Source of the DNA: Clostridiales bacterium UBA7001 | Lineage (GTDB): Bacteria; Bacillota; Clostridia; TANB77; CAG-508 | Direction of reading: 5' to 3' | Length of the DNA: 54,734 nt | NCBI GenBank assembly: GCA_002449785.1 | Contig: DJXP01000040.1 | Coordinates: forward strand, 1 to 54,734 | In this document: positions 33,049 through 41,560 of the stretch, piece after piece | Position numbering within the stretch: position 1 is the first letter of the stretch | How the letters are laid out: each line of letters opens with the position of its first letter | Translations under genes and position numbers: made by a program | The notes under the pieces: generated by a model | What the model was told of the DNA's origin: nothing | What the model saw: the letters and a program-made list of their open reading frames with translations, nothing else | The model's database searches: none

Positions 33049-33077
33049 TTGAAACAGCATATAAAAAATGATATAAT
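33049..33077 (+). promoter_or_regulatory. Promoter of the P-loop/Asp23 gene
   Basis: TTGAAA (33049-33054), 17-bp spacer, TATAAT (33072-33077). Probably drives 33128 through metG. Confidence 0.8.
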
Positions 33078-33127
33078 GCATAATATTAATTAAGTTTATT
33101 AATAATTCTAAATAGAGGAGACATATT

Positions 33128-33976
33128 ATGTTATTTAATCATAAGATGAAAACATATGCGTTTGTTGGACCATCTGGTACTGGTAAGAGCTATAGAGCCC
33201 AAATGGTTGCAAATGAAAGAGGAATAAATTATATAATAGATGATGGACTTTTAATATGCGGAAATGAAGTACTAGCTGGAATATCAGCCAAAAAGGCTCC
33301 TACCAAAATTGAAACTGTTAGAAATGCATTATTCCAAAATGAAGAGCGAAAAAAAGAAGTTCAAAATGTTATTAAGAAAAAAAGACCTGAAAGTATTTTA
33401 ATTTTAGGAACTTCTGATGAAATGGTAAAAAGAATTGCAGAGAATTTAGGCTTTGAACCAATTTCTGAAACTATTTACATTAGTGATGTGGCAACAGAAG
33501 AAGAAATGGCAATGGCAAGAAACACAAGAGTTACACAAGGTAAACATGTTATTCCAGTTCCAACTTTTGCTATAAAAAAAGATTTTTCAGGATATTTATT
33601 AGATCCACTTCAAATATTTAAATCTACTGGAAGAGGTAAAGCTCCATATGTTTCTGAAAAATCTATAATTAGGCCTACATTTAGCTATATGGGAAATTTT
33701 GAAATATCAGATACTGTTATAAAACAAATAATAGATTATGTTACACAAAAAACGGAAGGTGTTCATAAAATTCATAGAGCTATAATAAAAAAGCATACAG
33801 GTGCAGAAGATGGGCTATATATTTATATAGAAGTAATAATAGAATATGGTTTTAACATTAATGAGACTATGCAATTATTGAAAAAGAAAATTGTTAAAGA
33901 AATAGAAAACTTAACTGCAATGAATGTTTTAAGTATGGAAATTGTTGTTAAAGGTGTAAATTACGAAAAAAAATAA
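33128..33976 (+). CDS. P-loop nucleotide-binding protein fused to an Asp23/Gls24-like domain
   Basis: Protein of 282 residues with two parts. The N-terminal part has a Walker A motif GPSGTGKS at residues 14-21 and a strand SILILGTSD that may be Walker B-like. The C-terminal part (about 190-280) has the Asp23/DUF322 pattern: MGNFEISDTVIKQIIDYVTQ, GVHKIHRAI, YIYIEVIIEYGFNINETMQL, VKEIENLTAMNVLSMEIVV. Asp23 proteins sit at the membrane and respond to envelope stress. Coupling them to an NTP-binding domain on one chain is unusual. GAGGAG precedes ATG 33128. It leads a run into cmk, plsC and metG. Function unknown; membrane or lipid homeostasis is a guess from context. Confidence 0.78.
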   Translation: MLFNHKMKTYAFVGPSGTGKSYRAQMVANERGINYIIDDGLLICGNEVLAGISAKKAPTKIETVRNALFQNEERKKEVQNVIKKKRPESILILGTSDEMVKRIAENLGFEPISETIYISDVATEEEMAMARNTRVTQGKHVIPVPTFAIKKDFSGYLLDPLQIFKSTGRGKAPYVSEKSIIRPTFSYMGNFEISDTVIKQIIDYVTQKTEGVHKIHRAIIKKHTGAEDGLYIYIEVIIEYGFNINETMQLLKKKIVKEIENLTAMNVLSMEIVVKGVNYEKK

Positions 33977-34007
33977 TCTTTTTTAAATATATAAATGGAG
34001 GTAAGAT

Positions 34008-34679
34008 ATGTCATTAGTTGTAGCAATAGATGGACCTGCTGGTAGTGGTAAAGGAACAGTTACAAAAATGGTAGCTGAAAAATTGGAATTAATAAATATC
34101 GATACAGGTGCTATATATAGATGTGTTACTTTATATATGATAAGAAAAAAAATAGAATTAACAGATATAGAAAAAATTAAAGAAATGTTAAAAAGCATTA
34201 ATATTGAATTAAGAATAGTAAATAAAGATAATATTGTTTTTTTAGAAGGTGAAGATGTTACTAAAAAAATTAGAGAAAAAGATGTAACTGAATTAGTTTC
34301 ATCAGTAGCTAGAATTGTAGAAATTAGAGAATATATAACAAATTTATCTAGAAAAATTGCAGAAGGAAAAAATGTAATAATGGAAGGAAGAGATATTGGA
34401 ACAATTGTATTTCCAAATGCAGATGTGAAAATATACCTAGATGCAACTCCTGAAGAAAGAGCAAATAGAAGATTAAAACAAAGCATCGAAAAAGGAATAG
34501 ATATTACATATGAAGAAATATTAGCAAATATTATGTTCAGAGATAAAAATGATTCTACAAGTTCTGTTGGAACTCTTAAACAAGCAGATGATGCCATTTA
34601 TTTAGATTCTACTAATTTAACTATTGAAGAAGTTGTAGATAAAGTTATAGAAATAATTAAAGAAAAATGTAATAAATAA
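34008..34679 (+). CDS. cmk: Cytidylate (CMP/dCMP) kinase
   Basis: Phosphorylates CMP and dCMP with ATP, feeding CTP and phospholipid synthesis. It has 223 residues. The P-loop is IDGPAGSGKGTV at residues 7-18, the CMP-binding segment NIDTGAIYRCVT, then VIMEGRDIGTIVFPNADVKIYLDA and the lid-region RANRRLKQ. Asp in RDKNDSTSSVGTL is the usual C-terminal signature. TGGAGG lies before ATG 34008. It is followed by plsC after 22 bases, the common Clostridia arrangement cmk-plsC. Confidence 0.97.
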   Translation: MSLVVAIDGPAGSGKGTVTKMVAEKLELINIDTGAIYRCVTLYMIRKKIELTDIEKIKEMLKSINIELRIVNKDNIVFLEGEDVTKKIREKDVTELVSSVARIVEIREYITNLSRKIAEGKNVIMEGRDIGTIVFPNADVKIYLDATPEERANRRLKQSIEKGIDITYEEILANIMFRDKNDSTSSVGTLKQADDAIYLDSTNLTIEEVVDKVIEIIKEKCNK

Positions 34680-34701
34680 TTTATAAAAAGAGGAAAATAA
34701 A

Positions 34702-35319
34702 GTGGTTAATATATTAAAAAAAGTATTAAGAGTAATCGTTAGAAGCTGTATATTTTTATATTGCAAAATTATATATAGAATTAAAATTATAGGAAAAGAA
34801 AATATTCCAAAAGAAGGAGCTCTGCTTTTCTGTGGTAATCATAGAAACTATTTGGATCCTCAATTAATTGTTTGTACTTCTGGAAGACATATGAGCTTTA
34901 TGGCAAAAGAAGAGCTTAAGAAAAATCCATTTTTTGCATTTTTAGGATATGTTTTTGATGTAATATATGTTAAAAGAGATGAAAAAGATATATCAGCTTT
35001 AAAAGAAGCTTTAAAAACTTTAAAATCAGGAAAATGTATAGGAATATTTCCTGAAGGAACAAGAAATGGTTTTGAAAAAAACGAAGGTGAAATTAAAAAT
35101 GGAACAGCATATATGGCTTTAAAAACAGGAGCAAAAATTATTCCAATAGGAATAGTAGGAACTGCTAAACCTTTTTCAAAAAATGCTATTATTTACGGTA
35201 AACCACTAGATTTTTCTGAACTAACTAATGGTTCAAAAAAAGTTGATAAAGAAATTGAAGATAAAGCAAGTGAAATTATTAAAAATGAAATATTAAAATT
35301 AGCATCTAGTGAAATATAA
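34702..35319 (+). CDS. plsC: 1-acylglycerol-3-phosphate acyltransferase (PlsC family)
   Basis: Membrane-associated enzyme adding the second acyl chain in phosphatidic acid synthesis. It has 205 residues and starts at GTG 34702 with AGAGGAAAA upstream. The HX4D catalytic motif reads CGNHRNYLDPQ, the substrate motif is IGIFPEGTRNGF, then GTAYMALKTGAKIIPIGIVG. One N-terminal hydrophobic helix (about 8-24) attaches it to the membrane. Co-location with cmk is frequent in Firmicutes, which raises confidence in the lipid role. Confidence 0.95.
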   Translation: MVNILKKVLRVIVRSCIFLYCKIIYRIKIIGKENIPKEGALLFCGNHRNYLDPQLIVCTSGRHMSFMAKEELKKNPFFAFLGYVFDVIYVKRDEKDISALKEALKTLKSGKCIGIFPEGTRNGFEKNEGEIKNGTAYMALKTGAKIIPIGIVGTAKPFSKNAIIYGKPLDFSELTNGSKKVDKEIEDKASEIIKNEILKLASSEI

Positions 35320-35366
35320 ATATTTTAATATATAAATATTAAATGTATAAAAGGGAGAGAAAAAGA

Positions 35367-36953
35367 ATGGAAAACAAAAAGAAATTTTATATAACTACAC
35401 CTATATATTATCCAAGTGGAAAATTTCATATAGGAACAGCTTATTGCACAACACTTGTAGATTGTATTAAAAGATATAAAGGGGCTAGAGGATATGATGC
35501 ATACATGCTTACAGGACTTGATGAACATGGTCAGAAAATTCAAACAGTTGCAGAAAAACAAGAAAAAAATCCTCAAGAATACGTAGATGGAATGGCTAAA
35601 AAAGCTATAGACTTATGGAAATTAATGGATATAAAATATGATGATTTTATTAGAACAACAGATGTAAGGCATGTAAATGCAGTTAAAAAAATAGTTCAAA
35701 AATATTTAGATAATGGTGATATTTATAAAGGTGAATATGAAGGTTGGTATTGCATGCCATGTGAAAACTATTTTACTGAAACACAACTTGTAGACGGAAA
35801 ATGTCCAGATTGCGGAAGAGAAGTAAAACTAATGAAAGAAGAATCATATTTCTTTAATATGAAAAAATATGAAAATTGGCTTAAAGATTTTTATAAAGAG
35901 AATCCAGATTTTATAGTTCCAGAATCTAGAAAAAATGAAATTTTTAAAAACTTTATAGACCCAGGACTAGAAGATTTATGTATTAGTCGTTCTACTTTTG
36001 ACTGGGGAATAGAAATGCCAAATGATCCAAAACATGTTTTATATGTTTGGCTAGATGCGCTTACAAATTATATTACAGCTTTAGGGTATGGCTCAGATGA
36101 TGAAACTTTATTTAATAAATATTGGCCAGCAGACCTTCACGTTGTTGGAAAAGAAATAATAAGATTTCATGGTATTTATTGGCCAATTTTTATACATGCT
36201 TTAGGATTAGAACTGCCAAAAAAACTATATGCACATAGTTGGATTGTAATGAAAGATGGTAAAATGTCTAAATCTGTTGGAAATGTTATTTATCCAGAAG
36301 CTTTAATTGAAAGATATGGTTTAGATGCAACAAAATACTATTTATTAAGATTAATGAGCTTTGCTCAAGACTCAATGTTTACACCAGAAGATTTTGTTGA
36401 AAGATATAATGCAGATTTAGCAAATGATTTAGGAAATTTACTAAATAGAACAATAGGTATGATTAATAAATATTGTGGTGGAATAATTCCTACAAATATT
36501 AAGGCTGAAACTGAGTATGATACAGCTTTAAGAACTTTTGCAAATGAACAAATCACAAAAGTTGAGGAAGAGATGGATTCATACCATATAAGTAATGCAA
36601 TTCAAGAAGTGTGGAAATATATTGCTAGAGTCAATAAATATATAGATGAGACTGCACCTTGGGTTTTAGCTAAAGATGAATCTTCTTATGAAAAACTAGA
36701 GTCTGTAATGTTTAATTTAGCTGAAGCACTTAGAAAAATCGCTATTATGGCAAGCCCATTTATTCCAAACTCTTCAAAAGAAATTTTAAAACAGCTTTCT
36801 ATAAATGAAAATGATGCAAATTGGGATAATTTAAGAGATTATAATACTATAAAACAAAATACGAAAATCGTTGAAAAAGGTACACCATTATTTGTAAGAT
36901 TAGATAAAGAAGAAGAGATTGAATACATCAAATCTCAAATGCAGGGAAAATAG
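35367..36953 (+). CDS. metG: Methionyl-tRNA synthetase
   Basis: Charges tRNA-Met. It has 528 residues from ATG 35367, with GGGAGAG 9 bases upstream; ATG 35343 in the same frame has no such site. The class I signature is YYPSGKFHIGTAY (HIGH as HIGT), the connective peptide holds a zinc knuckle CMPC...CPDCG, and the second class I signature is KMSKS at 299-303. The C-terminal anticodon-binding helical domain is complete, but there is no appended tRNA-binding OB domain, so this is the short form. It is in line with cmk and plsC. Confidence 0.98.
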   Translation: MENKKKFYITTPIYYPSGKFHIGTAYCTTLVDCIKRYKGARGYDAYMLTGLDEHGQKIQTVAEKQEKNPQEYVDGMAKKAIDLWKLMDIKYDDFIRTTDVRHVNAVKKIVQKYLDNGDIYKGEYEGWYCMPCENYFTETQLVDGKCPDCGREVKLMKEESYFFNMKKYENWLKDFYKENPDFIVPESRKNEIFKNFIDPGLEDLCISRSTFDWGIEMPNDPKHVLYVWLDALTNYITALGYGSDDETLFNKYWPADLHVVGKEIIRFHGIYWPIFIHALGLELPKKLYAHSWIVMKDGKMSKSVGNVIYPEALIERYGLDATKYYLLRLMSFAQDSMFTPEDFVERYNADLANDLGNLLNRTIGMINKYCGGIIPTNIKAETEYDTALRTFANEQITKVEEEMDSYHISNAIQEVWKYIARVNKYIDETAPWVLAKDESSYEKLESVMFNLAEALRKIAIMASPFIPNSSKEILKQLSINENDANWDNLRDYNTIKQNTKIVEKGTPLFVRLDKEEEIEYIKSQMQGK

Positions 36954-36972
36954 ATTTTTTGGGGCTTTTAAA

Positions 36973-37464
36973 ATGAATTTAAAATTTAAATTTTTATTTG
37001 GTGATTTTATGTTATCATTTATTGGTTTTTCTATTCCAATGAGTATATTTTATCTTTTGATATATAGAAATTTTTTGATAGCATTTATATTTGGAATAAT
37101 AGCAGGAATTATTTTTGCTTCATTAATGATTTTATTTATATTAGTGGTAAAAATAACTTTTATTCCTTATTATAATGAACTTAGTAAAAATAATAATATA
37201 ATATATAATAGTGGAGCAAATTTATTTAAAGATAAAAATTCTATTGGAGGATGGATGTTTTTTACAGATGATGCTATTTATTTTCATCCACATAAATTTA
37301 ATTTTGATAGGTCAGACTTTAAGTTATCTTTTAATGAAATAGATAGTGTTGAAATAGCTAAAACTATTAATTGTATTATTATTAAAACTAAAGATCAAAA
37401 TTGTATTAAAATGGCTGTTAATGATAGAAAAAATGTAATAAAATTAATAAAAAGCAAAATATAA
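36973..37464 (+). CDS. Membrane protein with GRAM/PH-like domain
   Basis: Protein of 163 residues. Two membrane helices (about 9-30 and 34-58) are followed by a cytoplasmic beta-rich domain with GGWMFFTDDAIYFHPHKF and SFNEIDSVEIAKTINCIIIKT, the pattern of bacterial GRAM/PH-like modules that bind lipid or protein. I start at ATG 36973, since the longer open frame back to 36919 lies inside metG and has no ribosome site; GGGG at 36961 is a weak site. It sits 19 bases after metG, so it may be transcribed with it. Function unknown. Confidence 0.72.
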   Translation: MNLKFKFLFGDFMLSFIGFSIPMSIFYLLIYRNFLIAFIFGIIAGIIFASLMILFILVVKITFIPYYNELSKNNNIIYNSGANLFKDKNSIGGWMFFTDDAIYFHPHKFNFDRSDFKLSFNEIDSVEIAKTINCIIIKTKDQNCIKMAVNDRKNVIKLIKSKI

Positions 37465-37539
37465 TTTGATTTGGAGAAAATAGTAATATTATGATGTTTT
37501 ATAGATATATAGATTTATTAATATATTAGAAAATCTTGT

Positions 37540-37568
37540 TTGACAAAATATTAGTTTTGATATATAAT
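37540..37568 (+). promoter_or_regulatory. Perfect consensus sigma-A promoter upstream of typA
   Basis: TTGACA (37540-37545), 17-bp spacer, TATAAT (37563-37568). The predicted start near 37575 falls inside the 5' arm of a terminator hairpin, leaving a 143-nt distance to ATG 37718. Confidence 0.85.
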
Positions 37569-37572
37569 TATA

Positions 37573-37612
37573 TGGTTAAATTTACATTTATAGTAAGTTT
37601 AGCCATTTTTAT
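37573..37612 (+). terminator. Intrinsic terminator overlapping the typA promoter start site
   Basis: Stem TGGTTAAATTTAC 37573-37585 with GTAAGTTTAGCCA 37593-37605 (13 bp, two G-U) followed by T5. It could end metG/GRAM transcripts, attenuate the promoter at 37540, or both. Confidence 0.75.
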
Positions 37613-37717
37613 TTAAGATAATTATTAGTAAAATTAATAATTATAAACACAATTAAAAATAGCTTAATAATGCAAATAATATTTATTTAAAAATATATTC
37701 TGAAAAGAGGAAATAAA

Positions 37718-39538
37718 ATGAATAACCAAAATATTAGAAATGTAGCTATAATTGCACACGTAGATCATGGAAAAACAACATTAGTAGACGCAATGCTTAA
37801 ACAAAGTGGGATTTTTAGAGCAAATGAACAAGTTCAAGAAAGAGTTATGGATTCAAACGACTTAGAAAAAGAAAGAGGAATTACTATTCTTTCTAAAAAT
37901 ACAGCTGTTCATTATAAAGATATTAAAATTAATATTGTAGATACACCAGGACATGCTGATTTTGGTGGAGAAGTTGAACGTGTTTTAAAAATGGTTGATG
38001 GAGTTGTTTTATTAGTAGATGCATTTGAGGGCGCTATGCCACAAACAAGAGAAGTTCTAAAAAAATCTTTAGCATTAAAATTAAAACCTATTGTAGTTAT
38101 TAATAAAATAGATAGACCAGGTGCTGAGCCTTTAAAAGTATTAGATAGTGTTATAGATTTATTCATTGAGCTTGGTGCAGATGATAGTCAGCTAGAATTT
38201 CCAGTCGTATATGCTTCAGGAAAACAAGGTACAGCAACATTAGATTTAAATACACCTGGAGAAAATTTAGAATGTTTATTTGAAACAATTATAAATGAAA
38301 TAACACCACCTCCATGTGATATGGAAGGTCCAATGCAAATGCTAGTTTCTAATATAGATTATGATGATTATATAGGAAGAATATCAATTGGTAGAGTTGA
38401 AAGAGGAGCAATTAACTTAAATATGCCAGTTGTAATATGTAAATCTGAGGACAAAACATTAAATGCAAGAGTAGCTAAATTATATGTTTATGATGGACTA
38501 AAAAGAATTGAAGTAGAAAAGGCAGAAGCAGGAGATATAGTTGCGCTTTCAGGAGTTTCAGATATTAATATTGGAGATACTATATGTGATATAAACTTCC
38601 CTGAAAAAATACCTTTTGTAGATATAGATGAGCCAACTGTATCTATGACATTTAGTGTTAATAATGGCCCTTTTGCAGGAAGAGAAGGAGAATTTGTTAC
38701 ATCAAGACACATTAGAGATAGATTATTTAAAGAACTAGATAGAAATGTTAGTTTAAGAGTAAAAGAAGGAGATACGCCAGATTCTTTTGAAGTATCTGGA
38801 AGAGGAGAATTACATTTATCTGTTCTTATTGAAACAATGAGAAGAGAAGGATTTGAACTTTTAGTATCTCGACCTAAAGTTATATTTAAAGAAATAGATG
38901 GCGTAAAATGTGAGCCAATTGAAAGATTAGTTGTAAATGTTCCAGATGATTCTGTTGGAAATGTTATAGAAAAACTTGGAAGAAGAAAAGCTGAAATGAT
39001 TAATATGGAACCTGCTGAAGATGGACATACTAAAATTGAATTTAAAATTCCAGCAAGAGGAATAATAGGTTATAGAACAGAATTTTTAACAGATACAAAG
39101 GGTGAAGGAACTATGAATCATATATTTGATTCATATGAACCATATAAAGGAGATATTCAAGCAAGAACTCGTGGTACAATAGTTGCATTTGAAGCTGGAA
39201 AATCTATTACATATGGTTTATATAATGCACAAGATAAAGGAGAACTATTTATAGGTCCAGGTGTTGAAGTATATGAAGGAATGATAGTAGGATTAAATTC
39301 TAGAGGTGAAGATTTAGCAATAAATGTATGTAAAGAAAAACACTTAACAAATACTAGAGCATCTGGTTCAGATGAAGCACTTAGATTAGTTCCACCAATT
39401 CAAATGTCACTCGAAAAAGCAATAGAATTCATTCAAGATGATGAACTTGTAGAAGTAACACCAAAATCAATTCGTTTAAGAAAGAAAATTTTAAATAATA
39501 AAGATAGAGAAAGAGCAGCAAGACAAAATATGAATTAA
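37718..39538 (+). CDS. typA: Ribosome-associated GTPase TypA/BipA
   Basis: Translational GTPase linked to ribosome assembly and stress or cold growth. It has 606 residues. The G1 motif is AHVDHGKTTLVDAM, the effector region contains ERGITI, then DTPGHADFGGEVER, NKIDRPGAE and the SGKQG-type G5 (YASGKQG). EF-G-like domains III and V and the BipA-specific C-terminal domain ending in SIRLRKKILN follow. AGAGGAAA precedes ATG 37718. It is the last gene of the + strand group before the GC-richer cassette; the large bidirectional terminator at 39550 lies just after it. Confidence 0.98.
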   Translation: MNNQNIRNVAIIAHVDHGKTTLVDAMLKQSGIFRANEQVQERVMDSNDLEKERGITILSKNTAVHYKDIKINIVDTPGHADFGGEVERVLKMVDGVVLLVDAFEGAMPQTREVLKKSLALKLKPIVVINKIDRPGAEPLKVLDSVIDLFIELGADDSQLEFPVVYASGKQGTATLDLNTPGENLECLFETIINEITPPPCDMEGPMQMLVSNIDYDDYIGRISIGRVERGAINLNMPVVICKSEDKTLNARVAKLYVYDGLKRIEVEKAEAGDIVALSGVSDINIGDTICDINFPEKIPFVDIDEPTVSMTFSVNNGPFAGREGEFVTSRHIRDRLFKELDRNVSLRVKEGDTPDSFEVSGRGELHLSVLIETMRREGFELLVSRPKVIFKEIDGVKCEPIERLVVNVPDDSVGNVIEKLGRRKAEMINMEPAEDGHTKIEFKIPARGIIGYRTEFLTDTKGEGTMNHIFDSYEPYKGDIQARTRGTIVAFEAGKSITYGLYNAQDKGELFIGPGVEVYEGMIVGLNSRGEDLAINVCKEKHLTNTRASGSDEALRLVPPIQMSLEKAIEFIQDDELVEVTPKSIRLRKKILNNKDRERAARQNMN

Positions 39539-39549
39539 AAGGAGAAAGT

Positions 39550-39638
39550 CTCCAGCATACAAGATTTTGTTTAACATTTTTCTTTTTTCCGCCGGAGTGC
39601 GTGAGAAAAATGTTATCTTGTATACTGGAGCTTTTTTT
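39550..39638. terminator. Large bidirectional terminator between typA and the small - strand gene
   Basis: Paired arms: CTCCAG (39550) with CTGGAG (39625), ATACAAG (39557) with CTTGTAT (39617), TAACATTTTTC (39572) with GAAAAATGTTA (39605): 24 bp in total with an 8/1 bulge. The GC-rich loop contains CCGCCGGAGTGCG. T7 follows on the + side and a T/C-rich tail on the - side. Confidence 0.85.
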
Positions 39639-39843
39639 AGAACATCCGACCCAGGAGCAGGTAGCGGACGACAAACAGTGCCAGCCATACGATACCTGCT
39701 TTACGCCATGATTTTCTCTTACGATACCGGTATTCTAAGGATTCCTGAACACCGTAAGATTTTTTCAGCCCCCAGAATATAAAATTCATTACATGGAGAC
39801 CGGTTAAAACGTACAGGCATGCGGTTATGAATAATATTGTCAT
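39637..39843 (-). CDS. 68-residue two-TM membrane protein of unknown function
   Basis: Small protein with one hydrophobic helix at about 3-25, a basic, Tyr/Arg-rich middle (YRYRKRKSWRK, about 38-48) and a second helix at about 49-64. I do not recognise the family. It looks real because a complete gene surrounds it: promoter TTGATA-17-TATAAT (39973-39945), a leader with two GC-rich hairpins, an AGGA-type ribosome site, ATG 39843 and a strong terminator. Its GC content is about 43% by direct count over 205 bases, against about 30% around it, and codon choice differs, so it was probably acquired. It could be a small toxin, a transporter subunit or a membrane regulator; nothing in the sequence decides. 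Confidence 0.65.
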   Translation of the reverse strand: MTILFITACLYVLTGLHVMNFIFWGLKKSYGVQESLEYRYRKRKSWRKAGIVWLALFVVRYLLLGRMF

Positions 39844-39861
39844 TTCTTTTTTCCTTTCTCC

Positions 39862-39917
39862 CCCTCAAGCAAATATGACTTTGAGGGTTACCCCTCGAAA
39901 ATTATTTGTGAAGGGGT
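39862..39917 (-). promoter_or_regulatory. Two-hairpin GC-rich leader of the small membrane protein gene
   Basis: In transcript order: ACCCCT / AGGGGT (39917-39890), then CCCTCAA / TTGAGGG (39887-39862), ending about 18 bases before the ATG. Possible riboswitch, protein-binding leader or mRNA stabiliser; class not recognised. Confidence 0.55.
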
Positions 39918-39944
39918 ATAAAATAATATTTATGTTCTACTAAT

Positions 39945-39973
39945 ATTATACTACTGTTTACATAAAATATCAA
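39945..39973 (-). promoter_or_regulatory. Promoter of the small membrane protein gene
   Basis: On the - strand: TTGATA (39973-39968), 17-bp spacer, TATAAT (39950-39945). Predicted start near 39938. Confidence 0.7.
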
Positions 39974-39995
39974 ATTTGATACTGTATAAATGCCT

Positions 39996-40760
39996 TTATC
40001 CTAGATAGTCTTTATAAACTGCTTTTACTTCTTTCATTTGTCTATGCAAAATAGGACTAGAAAAATTTTCTAACACTCTTTTAGTAAACATATCTAAATA
40101 TTTTTTTTCTTTCAAAGCATCTAAAGTGTATTTAAAATATAAATCATAAATATATGCATAAAATATTAGAATTTGGTCTGCATTGTTTTTAATATTATTA
40201 TATGTAATGCCAGAGTGATTTTTAAATTCTTCGAAAATACTATCACTAATTTTTTCACAATCAAAATCATCATACCAAAAAATTGCTGGAAATTCTTCAA
40301 AAGTTAGTACATATAAAATGTCTAGTTTATCAGCATCTCTTATTATTTTTGAAAATAGCATTTCTTTTTCAGAAATATTATTTTCTATTCTTGCTCTATT
40401 ATGGTTTATAACAGCTGTTTTTATTATTTTGTCGTATTTACTATTTTTGATAAAATTTCTAATCAGTCCATCTTCAAAAAGAATTTTTGCACCTAATTCG
40501 CCGTGATTTATTTTGCTATCTCTGTCACTGAATGTATTTGCGATTCTAACTTGTTCAAATCTGCCAATATCATGAAAATATCCAATAGCTTCTGCAAGAT
40601 TTATTTCTTCTTCTGATAAATTAAGATTTTGTGCAAGTAATTTACAATTATTTGCAACACGAACTATATGTGAAATTTTTAGTTTAATTCTTTCAGATTT
40701 TGGATCATAATTTGAAACATATCTTTTGAATTCATATTTTATTTTATTTATATCTATCAT
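39996..40760 (-). CDS. HD-domain phosphohydrolase
   Basis: Metal-dependent phosphohydrolase of the HD superfamily, 254 residues. Metal ligands seen in order: His in KISHIVRVANN, the HD pair in IGYFHDIGRFEQ, a later His in TAVINHNRARIE and Asp in IIRDADKLDIL. The C-terminal half is helical without a second known domain. Such enzymes act on nucleotides or signalling nucleotides; the substrate cannot be told. AGGAGAA precedes the ATG at 40760. The gene faces the O-methyltransferase gene divergently, with a hairpin repeat (40787) between them. Confidence 0.88.
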   Translation of the reverse strand: MIDINKIKYEFKRYVSNYDPKSERIKLKISHIVRVANNCKLLAQNLNLSEEEINLAEAIGYFHDIGRFEQVRIANTFSDRDSKINHGELGAKILFEDGLIRNFIKNSKYDKIIKTAVINHNRARIENNISEKEMLFSKIIRDADKLDILYVLTFEEFPAIFWYDDFDCEKISDSIFEEFKNHSGITYNNIKNNADQILIFYAYIYDLYFKYTLDALKEKKYLDMFTKRVLENFSSPILHRQMKEVKAVYKDYLG

Positions 40761-40786
40761 TTTTTTCTCCTGCTTAAGTGGATATT

Positions 40787-40812
40787 AGACAAGAACCTAA
40801 GTTCGACTGTCT
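40787..40812 (-). repeat. Small hairpin repeat (GAAC-TTAG-GTTC family), copy 4, inverted
   Basis: Read on the - strand: AGACA, GAAC, TTAG loop, GTTC, TGTCT. Flanking CAGATAGT (40820-40813 side) matches the start of copy 1. The inner stem differs from copy 2 but still pairs. Confidence 0.7.
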
Positions 40813-40920
40813 ACTATCTGGTATTATATAGATAAATTATGTTCGGATTGTGAAAAAAAGTAAAATTATTGTAAAATTATTCTTTTTATGATATATATTT
40901 TAAGAAAGGAAGACGATAAA

Positions 40921-41511
40921 ATGTTTAATGAAGAAGAATTTAATAAACTAAAAGAAAATGCATTAAAAAGACATATTCCAATTATTATGGATGATACATT
41001 AGAAAAAATAAAAGAGGTATTAAAAAAAGAAAATCCAAATAGAATATTAGAGATAGGAACAGCAGTTGGATATTCTGCTTTGTGTTTTGCAAGATACTCT
41101 GAAAATGCTATTATAGATACAATTGAAATTGATGAAGAAAGATATAATGAAGCTATACAGAATCTAGAAAAAATAGGTTTTAAAGATAGAATTAATTTAA
41201 TTTTAGGAAACGCAGTAGATATTATTCCTACTTTAAAAAACAAGTATGACATTATTTTTATAGATGCTGCTAAAAGTAAATATTCAATTTTCTTAGAAGA
41301 AGCCTTAAAATTAATTAATAATAATGGACTAATATTAGCAGATAATGTTTTATATAAAGGGTATGTTATGAGTGATTATAATAAACATAAACAAAGAACA
41401 GCAGTAAGGCATTTAAGGGAATATATTAAGGAAATAACAGAAAATGAAAAAATGGAGACAGAAATATTAGATATTGGTGATGGGCTTGCTATTACAAGAG
41501 TAAAGCTATAA
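40921..41511 (+). CDS. SAM-dependent O-methyltransferase (TrmR/YrrM-like)
   Basis: Class I methyltransferase of 196 residues with the SAM motif RILEIGTAVGYSALCFA, acidic end IDTIEIDEERY, a metal-site segment DIIFIDAAKSKY and LILADNVLYKGYV, the catechol-O-methyltransferase-like pattern. Bacterial members with this layout include TrmR, which methylates 5-hydroxyuridine in tRNA; I infer that role and cannot exclude a small-molecule substrate. ATG 40921 has AAAGGAAG 10 bases upstream; an open frame to 40888 has no such site. It precedes glmU by 49 bases. Confidence 0.88.
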   Translation: MFNEEEFNKLKENALKRHIPIIMDDTLEKIKEVLKKENPNRILEIGTAVGYSALCFARYSENAIIDTIEIDEERYNEAIQNLEKIGFKDRINLILGNAVDIIPTLKNKYDIIFIDAAKSKYSIFLEEALKLINNNGLILADNVLYKGYVMSDYNKHKQRTAVRHLREYIKEITENEKMETEILDIGDGLAITRVKL

Positions 41512-41560
41512 CTATAAGTTAAGAATATTTATAAATTATAAAAATTGAGGTGATTTAAAT

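Noticed and set aside
33983..34597. 204-residue - strand frame over cmk
   Set aside because: Antisense shadow of cmk; Ser/Ile/Phe-rich composition typical of reverse frames in AT-rich genes.
39491..39782. Several open frames on both strands around the typA terminator (39429-39674, 39491-39688 on -, 39567-39782 on +)
   Set aside because: They run through the terminator hairpin and lack ribosome sites; only the - strand frame 39637-39843 has a full set of gene signals.
40861..40920. Possible promoter TTGTGA...TAAAAT before the O-methyltransferase gene
   Set aside because: Spacing is 18 and both boxes are weak in very AT-rich sequence, so it is not distinguishable from background.
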